Shown here in pieces: positions 29,743 through 39,294 of a stretch of DNA of 46,981 nt. The stretch covers positions 1 through 46,981 of the forward strand of contig JALUVJ010000080.1 in assembly GCA_027020665.1 (NCBI GenBank), in the 5' to 3' direction. Within the stretch, counting starts at the first letter, position 1. Each line of letters opens with the position of its first letter. This stretch comes from Nitrospira sp. (lineage in GTDB: Bacteria; Nitrospirota; Nitrospiria; SBBL01; JAADHI01). The notes under the pieces were generated by a model that saw nothing but the letters and a program-made list of their open reading frames with translations, was not told the origin of the DNA and made no database searches. The position numbers and the translations under genes were made by a program.

Positions 29743-31593
29743 CTATTTTCTGCGAAAAAGCTTTTCGAGTTCGAGCAGGGGATAACGGATCACAATCGGA
29801 CGACCGTGGGGACAGGTGGGCGGGGTCTTTCGCAGATAATACATTTCAAGCAGGGTTTTGATTTCCGGCAGCGACATCGCTTGATGTGCCCGCACTGCGC
29901 CGTGACAGGCCATTGAAGCCAATATCGTTCGAATGGGTTCATCCATGCCGCCCGTCACGCCCAAATCAATCAAATCATCCGCCACTTCATTCAAAAAGGT
30001 TTCAATATCCATTTTAAGGATTAATGCGGGCAATTCACGCACTAGGAAAGTAGTTTCTCCAAAAGATTCGATCTTAATTCCGGCCGCCGCCAGTCCCTCA
30101 AGATGCTCACGCAGCAAGAGACTTTTTTCACGGGAGAGGTCGATTTGCCGAGGAATAAGCAGGGGCTGAATCTCCAGATTTTTTTCAGCACCGCCCCGGG
30201 TTTGCCAGGCCGAAAGCAAGGTTTCGTAAAGCACGCGTTCGTGGGCAGTGTGCTGATCCACAATCGCGAAATCGCCGTCAATCTCCGCCAAAAGAAAGGT
30301 GCCGTAAATTTGAGCCAAAGGACGAATCAGCGGTCCATACGCCTCTGAAGCGCTTTCGGAGACCGCATCGGCAGCGGCTGTAAAAAGTGAGGGGGCAGAA
30401 AAAACCGCCGCGGCTTCCTGAGCGAATTCCCCTGTATTTTCAGGAGAATTTGAGAAATTGCCTTGCTCCGGCCATCCCGCCCAGCGCGATGAAGGCGAGG
30501 CGGGACGGCCTCGGCGATCTTTAAAATCCCGCAAATCCCGTTTAAACGCCGTGCTGCCGAAGGCCGGGACTTCCTTTTCTTGCACCAGCCCGGCACCGGA
30601 GGTGGACAAGGCTTCGCGTATTATATTGCGTATGGCCTGATGGATTTGGCTTGTGCTTTCAAAACGCACCTCCAGTTTTCCCGGATGCACATTCACATCC
30701 ACTACCTTAGGGTCCACGGTCAAAAACACAATAAAAAAAGGGTCTTCACCCTTCATCAAATAACTTTTGTAGGCCTCATAAACGGCATGCGTCATCAGGG
30801 GGCTTTTTACGGGGCGGAAATTAACAAACAAATATTGTTCTTTTTTAAGATTTTTTTTAAGCGGCGGACGCGAAATAAGGGCTTTGAGTGAAAGCCCGGG
30901 CTGAGCAGGATGCTCTCCCGACAGGAGAATGGCCTGCGCCGTCACCTTTTCACCCAAAAGCTGAAAGGCGCGGTCTTCAAGTGAGCAGACCGCGGGCACA
31001 TCAAAGAGAGTTCTTCCTGCATGCGTCAGACGAAAATGGATCGTAAAGTGTGCTAAGGCCAATTGCAGCAGTATCCGGTGAATGTGTCCCATTTCGGTTT
31101 GCTGCGACTTCAGGAACTTTCTGCGTGCGGGCACGTTGTAAAAAAGATCCCGGACTTCAAAAGTCGACCCCTTCGGACGGGCGACGGATCGAATGGATTG
31201 AATGGCGCCGCCTTCGAGATGAATTTCCGTGCCTTCATCTGCTTCAGCAGAACGGCTGACCAGGGACATGCGCGAAACGGAGGCGATGCTCGGAAGGGCT
31301 TCGCCCCGAAAGCCCAAGGTCATGATCGCAGCCAAATCCGCATCGTCCGCGATTTTGCTGGTGGCATGGCGTTCAAAAGCAAGCGGGACTTCTTCCGCCG
31401 CAATGCCTTCTCCATCATCCACAACCTGAATCAGACGGCTTCCCCCTTCCTCAATGCTCACAAAAATACAGGCGCTATCGGCATCAATGGCGTTTTCAAC
31501 CAATTCTTTCACGACGGATGCAGGACGTCCCACGACTTCCCCGGCGGCAATTTTATTCGCAAGGTCGGCTGAAAGCAGATTAATTTTTCCCAT
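29743..31593 (-). CDS. mutL: DNA mismatch repair protein MutL
   Basis: INLLSADLANKIAAGEVVGRPASVVKELVENAIDA; GFRGEALPSIASVS; DQHTAHERVLYE; CPHGRPIVI. Confidence 0.97.
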   Translation of the reverse strand: MGKINLLSADLANKIAAGEVVGRPASVVKELVENAIDADSACIFVSIEEGGSRLIQVVDDGEGIAAEEVPLAFERHATSKIADDADLAAIMTLGFRGEALPSIASVSRMSLVSRSAEADEGTEIHLEGGAIQSIRSVARPKGSTFEVRDLFYNVPARRKFLKSQQTEMGHIHRILLQLALAHFTIHFRLTHAGRTLFDVPAVCSLEDRAFQLLGEKVTAQAILLSGEHPAQPGLSLKALISRPPLKKNLKKEQYLFVNFRPVKSPLMTHAVYEAYKSYLMKGEDPFFIVFLTVDPKVVDVNVHPGKLEVRFESTSQIHQAIRNIIREALSTSGAGLVQEKEVPAFGSTAFKRDLRDFKDRRGRPASPSSRWAGWPEQGNFSNSPENTGEFAQEAAAVFSAPSLFTAAADAVSESASEAYGPLIRPLAQIYGTFLLAEIDGDFAIVDQHTAHERVLYETLLSAWQTRGGAEKNLEIQPLLIPRQIDLSREKSLLLREHLEGLAAAGIKIESFGETTFLVRELPALILKMDIETFLNEVADDLIDLGVTGGMDEPIRTILASMACHGAVRAHQAMSLPEIKTLLEMYYLRKTPPTCPHGRPIVIRYPLLELEKLFRRK

Positions 31594-31688
31594 ACGCTTT
31601 CCGGGTTTATTTTACGGGTGAATTGATCAAAGCTTCATTGAAATCCGAGAGCATCGCTTGCTTCGAATCGAAGGGCAGGAAGGACGTC

Positions 31689-32534
31689 TCAAGGGCTTCT
31701 CAGGCTAACCAAGGTGTCTCTTGCGAGTGCGGCTTCGTTTGAATTGGGAAACTGCGCAATGACTTTTTCCAAAAATTGCCGTCCTTTTTGCGGTTTTTTC
31801 AGCTCAATATATGAAAACCCCGCCTTCAGTAAAGACTTTGAAACCTTTTCGCTTCCCGGATACTCTTTCACGACTTTATTAAAAATATCGACAGCCGAAC
31901 CGTAATCCGCCTTGCCGTAGTAACTCTCACCCTTCCAGTAATAGGCCTGGGGAACCAAACGCGACTCGGGATAGGCCTTAATAAAGGCGTCGAAGGCCAA
32001 GATGGCCACATTATAGTCGCCTTTCACATAATCATTGTATGCGAGATTGAAGGCATCCCGCGGCGCAAAAAATTTCTTTTCTTTTTGGATCGCCCCCGGA
32101 GACCGTCGGGTTTTCTTTTTTTGTCCGCCCCCCCCGCTTTCGAGCGCAGCGATGCGGGTTTCAAGGGCTTCCAGCCGGTTCATCAGGTCTTTTGTGCGGA
32201 AGGACTCCGCATCAACCCGATTTTCGAGTTGGGACATTTTATGTTCTGACTCAGTCACCTGTCCGGAAAATTGCCGCACATCACTCTCAATGACACCGAG
32301 CTGGGCAATCAACTCCGCTGAAAGAGATTGTTGGTTTTTAACGATTTGAGAGGGGCTGTTGAGGTTTCGTTCAAGCCGTTCAATCCGTCTTTGAAGCTGA
32401 ATCTGGTGTTTTCGCAGCCGGGTCGAAGAATCTTCAATATCGACCATGCTCGACTGAAGGGCACAGGCCGGCAGAAAGAAAGAGAGCAATATGATTCCCT
32501 GTAATAAGGGGCCAAGCCTTCTTGCTCTCCTCAT
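31689..32534 (-). CDS. cpoB: Tol-Pal system protein YbgF/CpoB
   Basis: Signal, coiled coil, C-terminal TPRs (AFNLAYNDYVKGDYNVAILAFDAFIKAYPESRLVPQAYYWKGESYY); located in the tol-pal cluster. Confidence 0.92.
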   Translation of the reverse strand: MRRARRLGPLLQGIILLSFFLPACALQSSMVDIEDSSTRLRKHQIQLQRRIERLERNLNSPSQIVKNQQSLSAELIAQLGVIESDVRQFSGQVTESEHKMSQLENRVDAESFRTKDLMNRLEALETRIAALESGGGGQKKKTRRSPGAIQKEKKFFAPRDAFNLAYNDYVKGDYNVAILAFDAFIKAYPESRLVPQAYYWKGESYYGKADYGSAVDIFNKVVKEYPGSEKVSKSLLKAGFSYIELKKPQKGRQFLEKVIAQFPNSNEAALARDTLVSLRSP

Positions 32535-32537
32535 GGT

Positions 32538-33173
32538 TTATCCCTCAGGTTGCATAAAGTGTGCACGGCGATTCTGCTTCCAGCACTGCTCGGCGCTGAT
32601 GCGGCAAACGGGTTTCTCTTCACCAAAACTGATGATTTTCATGCGGCTGGCTTCAACGCCCAAAGCTTCTAAAAATCGTTTAACGGCACGCGCACGGCGG
32701 GCGCCAAGCGCCAAATTATACTCGTTGCTGCCGCGCTCATCCGTGTGGCCTTCGATTTGAATTTGCGTATTGGGGTGCAGAATCAAATGCCGTGCATTTT
32801 CTTGAAGCGCCTCTTTTGATTTCTTATGCAAAACGGCCTTGTCATATTCGAAATAGATGTCGGACAAGTTCATGATGACATCGGCTTGCGAGACGGCCTT
32901 ATCCGTATCATGCAACAGGTCACGCGCTTGCGGCGATTGCTCCTCCAGCAGATCCATCCCGCTTCCGCGATCCCTAAAGCCTGTTACGGCTTCCTGTTCC
33001 CGGATGGTTTCATCTCCCAGGATATTGGGCGCAGCTTCTAGGTTTTGGACGCTTTCTCCATCATTTAATCCTGCCGTGCCGCTGACGGGAGCGATTTTTT
33101 TTGAGCACCCGCCCTGTAATACGATAAATACCAATCCGATAAAAAAAGAAAGTCGCGCTTTGTTCATCATCAA
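32538..33173 (-). CDS. pal: Peptidoglycan-associated lipoprotein (OmpA domain), paralog 1
   Basis: Lipobox LQGGCSKK; IYFEYDKAVLHKKSKEALQENARHL...IQIEGHTDERGSNEYNLALGARRARAVKRFL. Confidence 0.92.
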   Translation of the reverse strand: MMMNKARLSFFIGLVFIVLQGGCSKKIAPVSGTAGLNDGESVQNLEAAPNILGDETIREQEAVTGFRDRGSGMDLLEEQSPQARDLLHDTDKAVSQADVIMNLSDIYFEYDKAVLHKKSKEALQENARHLILHPNTQIQIEGHTDERGSNEYNLALGARRARAVKRFLEALGVEASRMKIISFGEEKPVCRISAEQCWKQNRRAHFMQPEG

Positions 33174-33244
33174 TCCTCCTGGCCTACGCTATTCAATCTG
33201 ATCTGAATAATGGGGTTTTTATAAAACCGGTTAGAAATAAGGGC

Positions 33245-34213
33245 CTATTCACTTGTCGGCGGAGGGGTGGACTGAAGCGCCTCCAGGCCTTGAACCGTTT
33301 TTTGAAGCAGCGCACTTTGTTTATCCACTTGAGCGGTTAGGGTATTGCCCAACATTTCTAAAGACTGACGCTGAACATCAATGGCTTCCGCTAGCGCGGC
33401 AAGACGCTTCTGCAAAGCGTCAATATCCACATCGTCTTTCAATTGTTCAAGCGCCCACTCCAGGTTGTCCACACGTGCTGCAAGTCCGTTCACTGCAGGG
33501 AGCATTTTGTCAATGAGTTCTGAAACTTGTGTGGAAACTGATTGAAGCGACTTTGTCTGTCCGCGTGTCGTTTTCTCGATGCCGACATTTTTGGCCTGAA
33601 CCCCTTCAATTTGCGCTTGCAGTTTTTGAGTGGCCTGTGCTTGTCTTTTTTTCAGTTCTTGAGTGATCTGTGCTTGTTTTTTTTTCAGTTGTGAAAAGGC
33701 ATTCTTTTGAGTTGCGAGGGCTTTACGAAACCCCTCCAACTCTTTGACGGTAAAATTATTGCCGCGCGCGGCGGACTCTTTCAAGCGATTGCTTTCTTCT
33801 TCAATACGACCGTGAATCAATCGATGCTGAATCTCCATTTCGGCAAAACGTTCATCCGTATCGGCGTTATTTTGCGCCAGACGGGTTCGGGCTTCGGACA
33901 AATCCCGCTTCATTTGAATAAGGGTTTTTCCCAAGGTTTCATTGGCCTTGCCGATGCGGCTCAGATTGACCCGCATCGCATCAATCCGGTTTTTCTGTTC
34001 TTTTTGAAGGTCAAAAATTGCAACACGGTGATCCGCCTTGAGCTGACGCAACTCCCGGCGGATCACCGTGATCGGATCTTCCGCTTTGCTATCAATCCGC
34101 TTAAGCTCAAGCGAATAACCGCAACTTGTCATCAAGATCGTCACTGCCGACACAAAACAAATGTACCGGTTTTGCCTTGCTCTGACTTTATTTTCCTGCG
34201 GGTGGTGAAGCAA
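33245..34213 (-). CDS. Coiled-coil lipoprotein between two pal paralogs
   Basis: Lipobox LMTSCGYS; long heptad-type stretches (KKKQAQITQELKKRQAQATQKLQAQ). Confidence 0.8.
   Translation of the reverse strand: MLHHPQENKVRARQNRYICFVSAVTILMTSCGYSLELKRIDSKAEDPITVIRRELRQLKADHRVAIFDLQKEQKNRIDAMRVNLSRIGKANETLGKTLIQMKRDLSEARTRLAQNNADTDERFAEMEIQHRLIHGRIEEESNRLKESAARGNNFTVKELEGFRKALATQKNAFSQLKKKQAQITQELKKRQAQATQKLQAQIEGVQAKNVGIEKTTRGQTKSLQSVSTQVSELIDKMLPAVNGLAARVDNLEWALEQLKDDVDIDALQKRLAALAEAIDVQRQSLEMLGNTLTAQVDKQSALLQKTVQGLEALQSTPPPTSE
33621..33686. repeat. 33-bp (11-aa) tandem duplication within the coiled-coil gene
   Basis: agtttttgagtggcctgtgcttgtctttttttc / agttcttgagtgatctgtgcttgtttttttttc, 4 mismatches in 33. 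Confidence 0.85.
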
Positions 34214-34235
34214 AATGAACCGGCCTCCTTAACGC

Positions 34236-34961
34236 TTATTTAACGACAAAATGTGCACGCCGGTTTTTCTGAAAGCACTCTTCATTTTTTTCACCACAGA
34301 CATTTTTTTCTTCCCCGTAACTAATAAAAGAAATCCGGGAAGGCGAAACCCCCAAGTTAATGAGATATCGCTTCGTCGAACGCGCACGACGCTCACCCAG
34401 AGCCAGGTTGTACTCATTGGTGCCCCGCTCGTCCCCATGACCTTCGATCTGAATCTTCACCTCCGAATTAGCAACCAACCACCGGGCGTTTTCCGTCAGC
34501 ATATCTCTCGCATCGCCGCGAATCGTCCACTTATCAAAATCGAAATAAACATTCTCCGCAAGTTTCGGCTCTGATTCAGACATCCCCTGCACGGATTTGG
34601 AAGAATCTTCCAAAGAGGCCATGCCATCGCGCGGGGCCGCACTTTGATCCCTTGAAGTTATCCCTTGATTGCCTGATGAGGGCGCACTTGGGTCACGCGA
34701 TCCGCTTTCGCCCGAAGCGGCCATATCCTGACTTCGTCCATCGGAACCCATGCCCGGTCCGACACCCTCTTGCGTCGATCCGCTCGGCCTGGAACCGCCT
34801 TGAGGCGAAGAGGCCGAAGCGGAGGACTGCTCTTTCCCGGCAATGCCTTCAGAACCCGCAACCGGAGAAATCTTCTTTGCACATCCCACAAGAGCCAATG
34901 ACACAAAAAGAACAGCCATCGAACCCATGTATGTTTTAAAATGTGAAGCACCCTTAAACAT
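34236..34961 (-). CDS. pal: Peptidoglycan-associated lipoprotein (OmpA domain), paralog 2
   Basis: MFKGASHFKTYMGSMAVLFVSLALVGCAKKISPVAGSEG...; VYFDFDKWTIRGDARDMLTENARWL...IQIEGHGDERGTNEYNLALGERRARSTKRYL. Confidence 0.92.
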   Translation of the reverse strand: MFKGASHFKTYMGSMAVLFVSLALVGCAKKISPVAGSEGIAGKEQSSASASSPQGGSRPSGSTQEGVGPGMGSDGRSQDMAASGESGSRDPSAPSSGNQGITSRDQSAAPRDGMASLEDSSKSVQGMSESEPKLAENVYFDFDKWTIRGDARDMLTENARWLVANSEVKIQIEGHGDERGTNEYNLALGERRARSTKRYLINLGVSPSRISFISYGEEKNVCGEKNEECFQKNRRAHFVVK

Positions 34962-35145
34962 TTGTTGATTCCCTCCCTGATAAATTGACTTTATTCTCAA
35001 CAACACATCCCTTATTTGTAAACAAGCTGATCCGACACCTGCCGCAAGCAGCCGTTTTTCGCAGGTTATTTTGTCAAAAAAAGTCCTTCCTAATCAAGCC
35101 ACACACCCTATTTAGTTTTCATGCGATAATAAATACGTTCATTTG

Positions 35146-36441
35146 TTAGCGAAGAGACCACGACGGGCTGGTATTATTTGCAGGATTTGAGGTTAGTCTG
35201 CGCAGACGGGTGCCATCAAGGTGAATGGACAGAATCTGATTTTTACCAAAACGGCTGGACGTAAAAATAAGTTCCCTTCCGTTCAGCGCCCAAGACGGGG
35301 ATTCATCGTCCCAATGCCCACTCTCCGTAATGGCAATCGACTGAGAGCCATCCGAACGATCTGCGCAAATCTTCAGGCGCCTTTCTTCATTGCGACAGGC
35401 ATACGCAATCCAGTCGCCCTTCGGCGACCATGCGGGAGATGTATTATAATTCCCGTCAAAAGTCAAACGGTGCACATTTGAACCGTCGGCATCCATAATA
35501 TAGATTTGCGGCCCACCGCCCCGGTCGGAAGTAAAAGCGATCTGTTTCCCGCTGGGCGACCAGGACGGCGACAAATCATCCGAAGGGTTAAAGGTCAAGC
35601 GTTTCAGGCCAGTGCCGTCAGCATTAATCAGATAAATTTCGGCATTGCCGTCTTTTGTTGTCGCAAAGGCCAGTTGATCCCCCAAGGGCGACCAGGACGG
35701 AGAGAAATTCAAACCCGGAAAAGACGCAATTTCTTTCCGCTCCCCCGTTTTCAGATCAATGACATACAGGTTCGGGTTCCCTTTGCGATACGAAGTGTAA
35801 ACGATTTTTGTCGCATCATAAGACCACCTCGGCGAAATCGCGATACTGCGATCCCGTGTGAAACGCATTTTATTCGCACCGTCGTAATCCATGATATATA
35901 CTTCTTTTTCTCCGGAGAGGTCCGAAATATAGACCACCCTACTCTGTGCAACCCCTTTTTCCCCTGTGAAATGCAGGGTCAATTTGTCTGAAAAACGATG
36001 CGCCAGCTTGCGGAGCTTGTTCTTTCCACCAAATATTTTCACGCCGACCACCTGGTCGCCCTTAGCCGTTTCATAGGCATGGCTTTCAAGCACCCAACCC
36101 TCGTCCTGCGTGCCGAGTTTGGCCCAGGCAATGACGAGCACGCCGGCTTTAGCCGCCTTCACCATCACCGCCGAACCCGGCACTTCACCTTGATCGGCGG
36201 AAATCCCGATATCCCTTGTTTCAATCAACTCAAACACATGAGAACGCTCAAGATCTGCGCGCAAAACATTTTCAACAATCGTCAGTTCTTCTTTATGCTC
36301 CGGCGCGCCTCCAAAGGGCATAATCATCAGCGGAATTTTCCTGAAACCGGAACGCTCCATTTCCATAAACACTTCGGCCGCATGAGTCACCGATCCGTCA
36401 AAAAAAAGCCCAAGCAAGACGAATAAAACGTACCTCAACAC
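35146..36441 (-). CDS. tolB: Tol-Pal system beta-propeller protein TolB
   Basis: N-terminal TolB domain and repeated SPSWSPxGxxIAFTSDRxG propeller blades. Confidence 0.96.
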   Translation of the reverse strand: MLRYVLFVLLGLFFDGSVTHAAEVFMEMERSGFRKIPLMIMPFGGAPEHKEELTIVENVLRADLERSHVFELIETRDIGISADQGEVPGSAVMVKAAKAGVLVIAWAKLGTQDEGWVLESHAYETAKGDQVVGVKIFGGKNKLRKLAHRFSDKLTLHFTGEKGVAQSRVVYISDLSGEKEVYIMDYDGANKMRFTRDRSIAISPRWSYDATKIVYTSYRKGNPNLYVIDLKTGERKEIASFPGLNFSPSWSPLGDQLAFATTKDGNAEIYLINADGTGLKRLTFNPSDDLSPSWSPSGKQIAFTSDRGGGPQIYIMDADGSNVHRLTFDGNYNTSPAWSPKGDWIAYACRNEERRLKICADRSDGSQSIAITESGHWDDESPSWALNGRELIFTSSRFGKNQILSIHLDGTRLRRLTSNPANNTSPSWSLR

Positions 36442-36444
36442 AAC

Positions 36445-37593
36445 CTAAGAATCCTCCCTTACCACAAAGTTCATAAAAACGATCAGTAAATCCTCGCGAT
36501 AGGCCTTCGGCAGCGGGGGTAATGGATGCGCTGCGTGGATGGCTCGAATCGCTGCCTGATCAAAAAAAAGGTTACCAGAACTCTCTGCAATTTCAACGGA
36601 GGACTTATCAATGCTTCCGTTTTTCTGAATCACAAAACGGATTACCAAGCGATCTCCGCTGGCTGTCACCGGCGGAGGGGCCCAACGCCACCTGATTTTA
36701 TGATCGATCTTTTGCAAATAATTCGGGAAGAGAAAAGACGAATTGCCGCCGGAGGGGCCGACTCCGCTGATGCCGGGGCCAAGTGCGGCCTGCATGGACG
36801 CTTCATTGTCCGGCTGTGACAAAGCTTCGTCGGATTGCTCTGTTGCCGCACCGTCCGGTTCTTCTTCGGACGCAGAAGCGTTGTCTTCTGCTGAAGGACT
36901 CGTTGTCTCAGGGGCAGCCGGTTCTTTCGGGAGGGCGCCACTCGCTTGCGGGATTGTTTTGGGGGCGGCCTCCGGCAGAGCAAGCGCGGGCGGTACGATA
37001 TTCGGTTGTTTTTGAATGTCGATTTTGGCCGTGCGTGTGCGTTCCGAAACACCCATTTTAGGTTTAATGCCCGGCGTTACGCTAGGTGTCTTCAAGGCTT
37101 TTTTCTGCTTTTTCCACCATTCCTGCAATCGTTCAGGATCCTCTTTTTCGGCTGCGGGCGCATTTACGGAACGCCTCGGGGCCCGCGTGACCGAGGGGGC
37201 GGCCTCCGGGGCAGCTTGAAGCGGCGGCAGGGCAGGCTTCACCGACGCTTTTGCCGGCGCGGGTTTTGGCGCAGCCGGTTTTGCGCTTGCTTTTTTCGGG
37301 GCCGGCGGCGAGGTCTTTACCGCAGCTTTGGGCGATTTTTTAGGCGCGGACTTTTTAACAGATCGAGGCTTCGGTCCGCCGCCTCCGCCTGAAAGCCCGA
37401 TACCCGGCCCGGAGGAAAGCAGATCCACCTGAAATCCTTGAAAAGAAGTTGTTTGAGGTGCGAAAAAAACGCGATTCAGGATCATAAACAGAAATAAACA
37501 AATATGTAAAAACATGGAGTAGGCCATCATCTTCGAAAGCCCCTGCTCGCGGCGCGGCATAAACACACCCCAGCCTCCCCGTAATGCGGTCAC
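36445..37593 (-). CDS. tolA: TolA/TonB-family protein
   Basis: Single N-terminal TM, Pro/Ala/Lys-rich linker, C-terminal WAPPPVTASGDRLVIRFVIQKNGSIDKSSVEIAESSGNLFFDQAAIRAIHAAHPLPPLP. Confidence 0.9.
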   Translation of the reverse strand: MTALRGGWGVFMPRREQGLSKMMAYSMFLHICLFLFMILNRVFFAPQTTSFQGFQVDLLSSGPGIGLSGGGGGPKPRSVKKSAPKKSPKAAVKTSPPAPKKASAKPAAPKPAPAKASVKPALPPLQAAPEAAPSVTRAPRRSVNAPAAEKEDPERLQEWWKKQKKALKTPSVTPGIKPKMGVSERTRTAKIDIQKQPNIVPPALALPEAAPKTIPQASGALPKEPAAPETTSPSAEDNASASEEEPDGAATEQSDEALSQPDNEASMQAALGPGISGVGPSGGNSSFLFPNYLQKIDHKIRWRWAPPPVTASGDRLVIRFVIQKNGSIDKSSVEIAESSGNLFFDQAAIRAIHAAHPLPPLPKAYREDLLIVFMNFVVREDS

Positions 37594-37796
37594 GGTATTT
37601 TCTCCTCACTCAAAGCAGCACTTCCAAGACCCGATTTAAATACATTAGCCAGCGAAAACGACATTGACATTTTATAGTTTACCATGAGCCTCTTTTTTTT
37701 ACGCCGGCAGATCAAGGCGCGCATCATGCACACAATCGGTTGCGTTCTAGCTGAACATAAGGTGAGTTAGTCTGAGAGGAAAAGAAGACAGATACA

Positions 37797-38213
37797 TCAA
37801 AGCGATTTTTTTGAAGTCGGTTCTGTAACAATGCCAAGCTTGACAATCCCCGCTCGTTTAATGAGGTCCATGACATGCACAACCGTCCCATAAGGTACAT
37901 CACGATCCGCGCGAAGATAAAGAGAAACATCAGGGGAATTCCCCTTTAAAACCCGGAGGCGTTCTTCCAAACGAGCCAGACCAATCTCTTCCTTGTCCAA
38001 GTACACCGCCTGATTTTTTTCAACAGTGAGCACCTTTCTTTCAGTCGGTTTAATGCTATTGGTCGCCGCTTTCGGAAGCTTAATATCCATGCCCCGATAC
38101 AACAAAGGCGCTGTAATCATGAACACAATCAATAAAACCAACATCACATCCACTAAAGGAATAATGTTGATTTCAGACATCATTTCACGCTTTTTGCCGG
38201 ATGAGGACATCAT
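37797..38213 (-). CDS. tolR: Biopolymer transporter TolR/ExbD
   Basis: MSEINIIPLVDVMLVLLIVFMITAPLL...; 138 aa. Confidence 0.95.
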   Translation of the reverse strand: MMSSSGKKREMMSEINIIPLVDVMLVLLIVFMITAPLLYRGMDIKLPKAATNSIKPTERKVLTVEKNQAVYLDKEEIGLARLEERLRVLKGNSPDVSLYLRADRDVPYGTVVHVMDLIKRAGIVKLGIVTEPTSKKSL

Positions 38214-38220
38214 CGTAGCA

Positions 38221-38943
38221 TTATCTCACCAATTCCGTCGATGAGGATTCGATCATCTTCTCTTCAACCAGGGAAACCACCTCGGAAGAAAAAACATCGA
38301 GTTGCACATTCATTTTTCTAATTCGGTTCACATATAGATTATAGGCGACCGCCGCCGGAATTGCCACAAAAAGCCCGGCGGCCGTATTCACCAAGGCCTC
38401 CGCCACGCCCGGCGCAACCACCGCGATATTGGCAGAACCCTGATGTGCAATTTCCTGAAAGGCGCCCATGATGCCCCATACCGTGCCTAAAAGCCCGATA
38501 AAAGGGGCCGTATTGCCAATCGTCGCGAGTAAATGCAGGTAACGCTCCTGATGAGTAATTTCATCCTGTATCGCGCCCTGAAGGGTGCGCTCCACAACGG
38601 ACAAACGCATGGCGTTACCCTCGGACGCCGCGTTTGATTCGGAAACATCTTGTTTAAAAACAAGCGAATCAATTTTTGCAAGCGCCGCAGAAAGAATCAC
38701 TGCCAGGGAGCCGCCATTCCGTTTTAAGGTTTTTCGATGAATGGCGTCCAAGTCCTCCGCTTTTGAAAAAAGGATCAAAAAACGACGGTTTTCAGCATCC
38801 ACGCGTCGAAAGGCCACCCATTTGTTCAGGATAATCGCCCAGGAAGCCACCGAACACAAGAGCAAGGTCCCCAAGACAAGCCTTGCGACCAGTCCAGCCG
38901 CAAGAAACGCATCTATAATGGAAGAATCGATTGGAGCATCCAA
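38221..38943 (-). CDS. tolQ: MotA/TolQ/ExbB proton channel family protein
   Basis: LLATIGNTAPFIGLLGTVWGIMGAFQEIAHQGSANIAVVAPGVAEALVNTAAGLFVAIPAAVAYNLY. Confidence 0.96.
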   Translation of the reverse strand: MDAPIDSSIIDAFLAAGLVARLVLGTLLLCSVASWAIILNKWVAFRRVDAENRRFLILFSKAEDLDAIHRKTLKRNGGSLAVILSAALAKIDSLVFKQDVSESNAASEGNAMRLSVVERTLQGAIQDEITHQERYLHLLATIGNTAPFIGLLGTVWGIMGAFQEIAHQGSANIAVVAPGVAEALVNTAAGLFVAIPAAVAYNLYVNRIRKMNVQLDVFSSEVVSLVEEKMIESSSTELVR

Positions 38944-39017
38944 ATGGTTGAATCTCTATTTAAAGGCGTCTTTTTCCATCAAAGAAAAGATGAAAAGGCC
39001 AGAATTCATCTTAATGG

Positions 39018-39091
<74 letters not shown>

Positions 39092-39130
39092 GCAAACATC
39101 ATTTTCCGAACAGCAACCTGCTGCCGCTGG

Positions 39131-39203
39131 TGGGCGGAACAGGGCTCGAACCTGTGACCCTCGGCTTGTAAGGCCGACGCTCTCCCAACTGAGCTACCCG
39201 CCC
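39131..39203 (-). tRNA. tRNA-Val (anticodon TAC)
   Basis: Minus strand GGGCGGGTAGCTCAGTTGGGAGAGCGTCGGCCTTACAAGCCGAGGGTCACAGGTTCGAGCCCTGTTCCGCCCA; loop CTTACAA. Confidence 0.97.
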
Positions 39204-39236
39204 ATGAGCTGCTTGAAAAGCAGTATATTGACGTGT

Positions 39237-39265
39237 AGAATACTACCTACTTCTGGGTTTGTCAA
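39237..39265 (-). promoter_or_regulatory. Candidate sigma70 promoter for tRNA-Val/tRNA-Asp (possibly tolQ)
   Basis: Minus strand TTGACA-N17-TATTCT, about 33 nt upstream of tRNA-Val. Confidence 0.75.
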
Positions 39266-39294
39266 TTGAGAATCGCTCTTTTTTTCTCTATAAT
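39266..39294 (+). promoter_or_regulatory. Candidate divergent sigma70 promoter, back to back with the tRNA promoter
   Basis: TTGAGA-N17-TATAAT. Confidence 0.5.

Noticed and set aside
36946-37392. 148-aa plus-strand ORF rich in R/G
   Set aside because: Antisense to the low-complexity Pro/Ala/Lys region of tolA; composition artefact.
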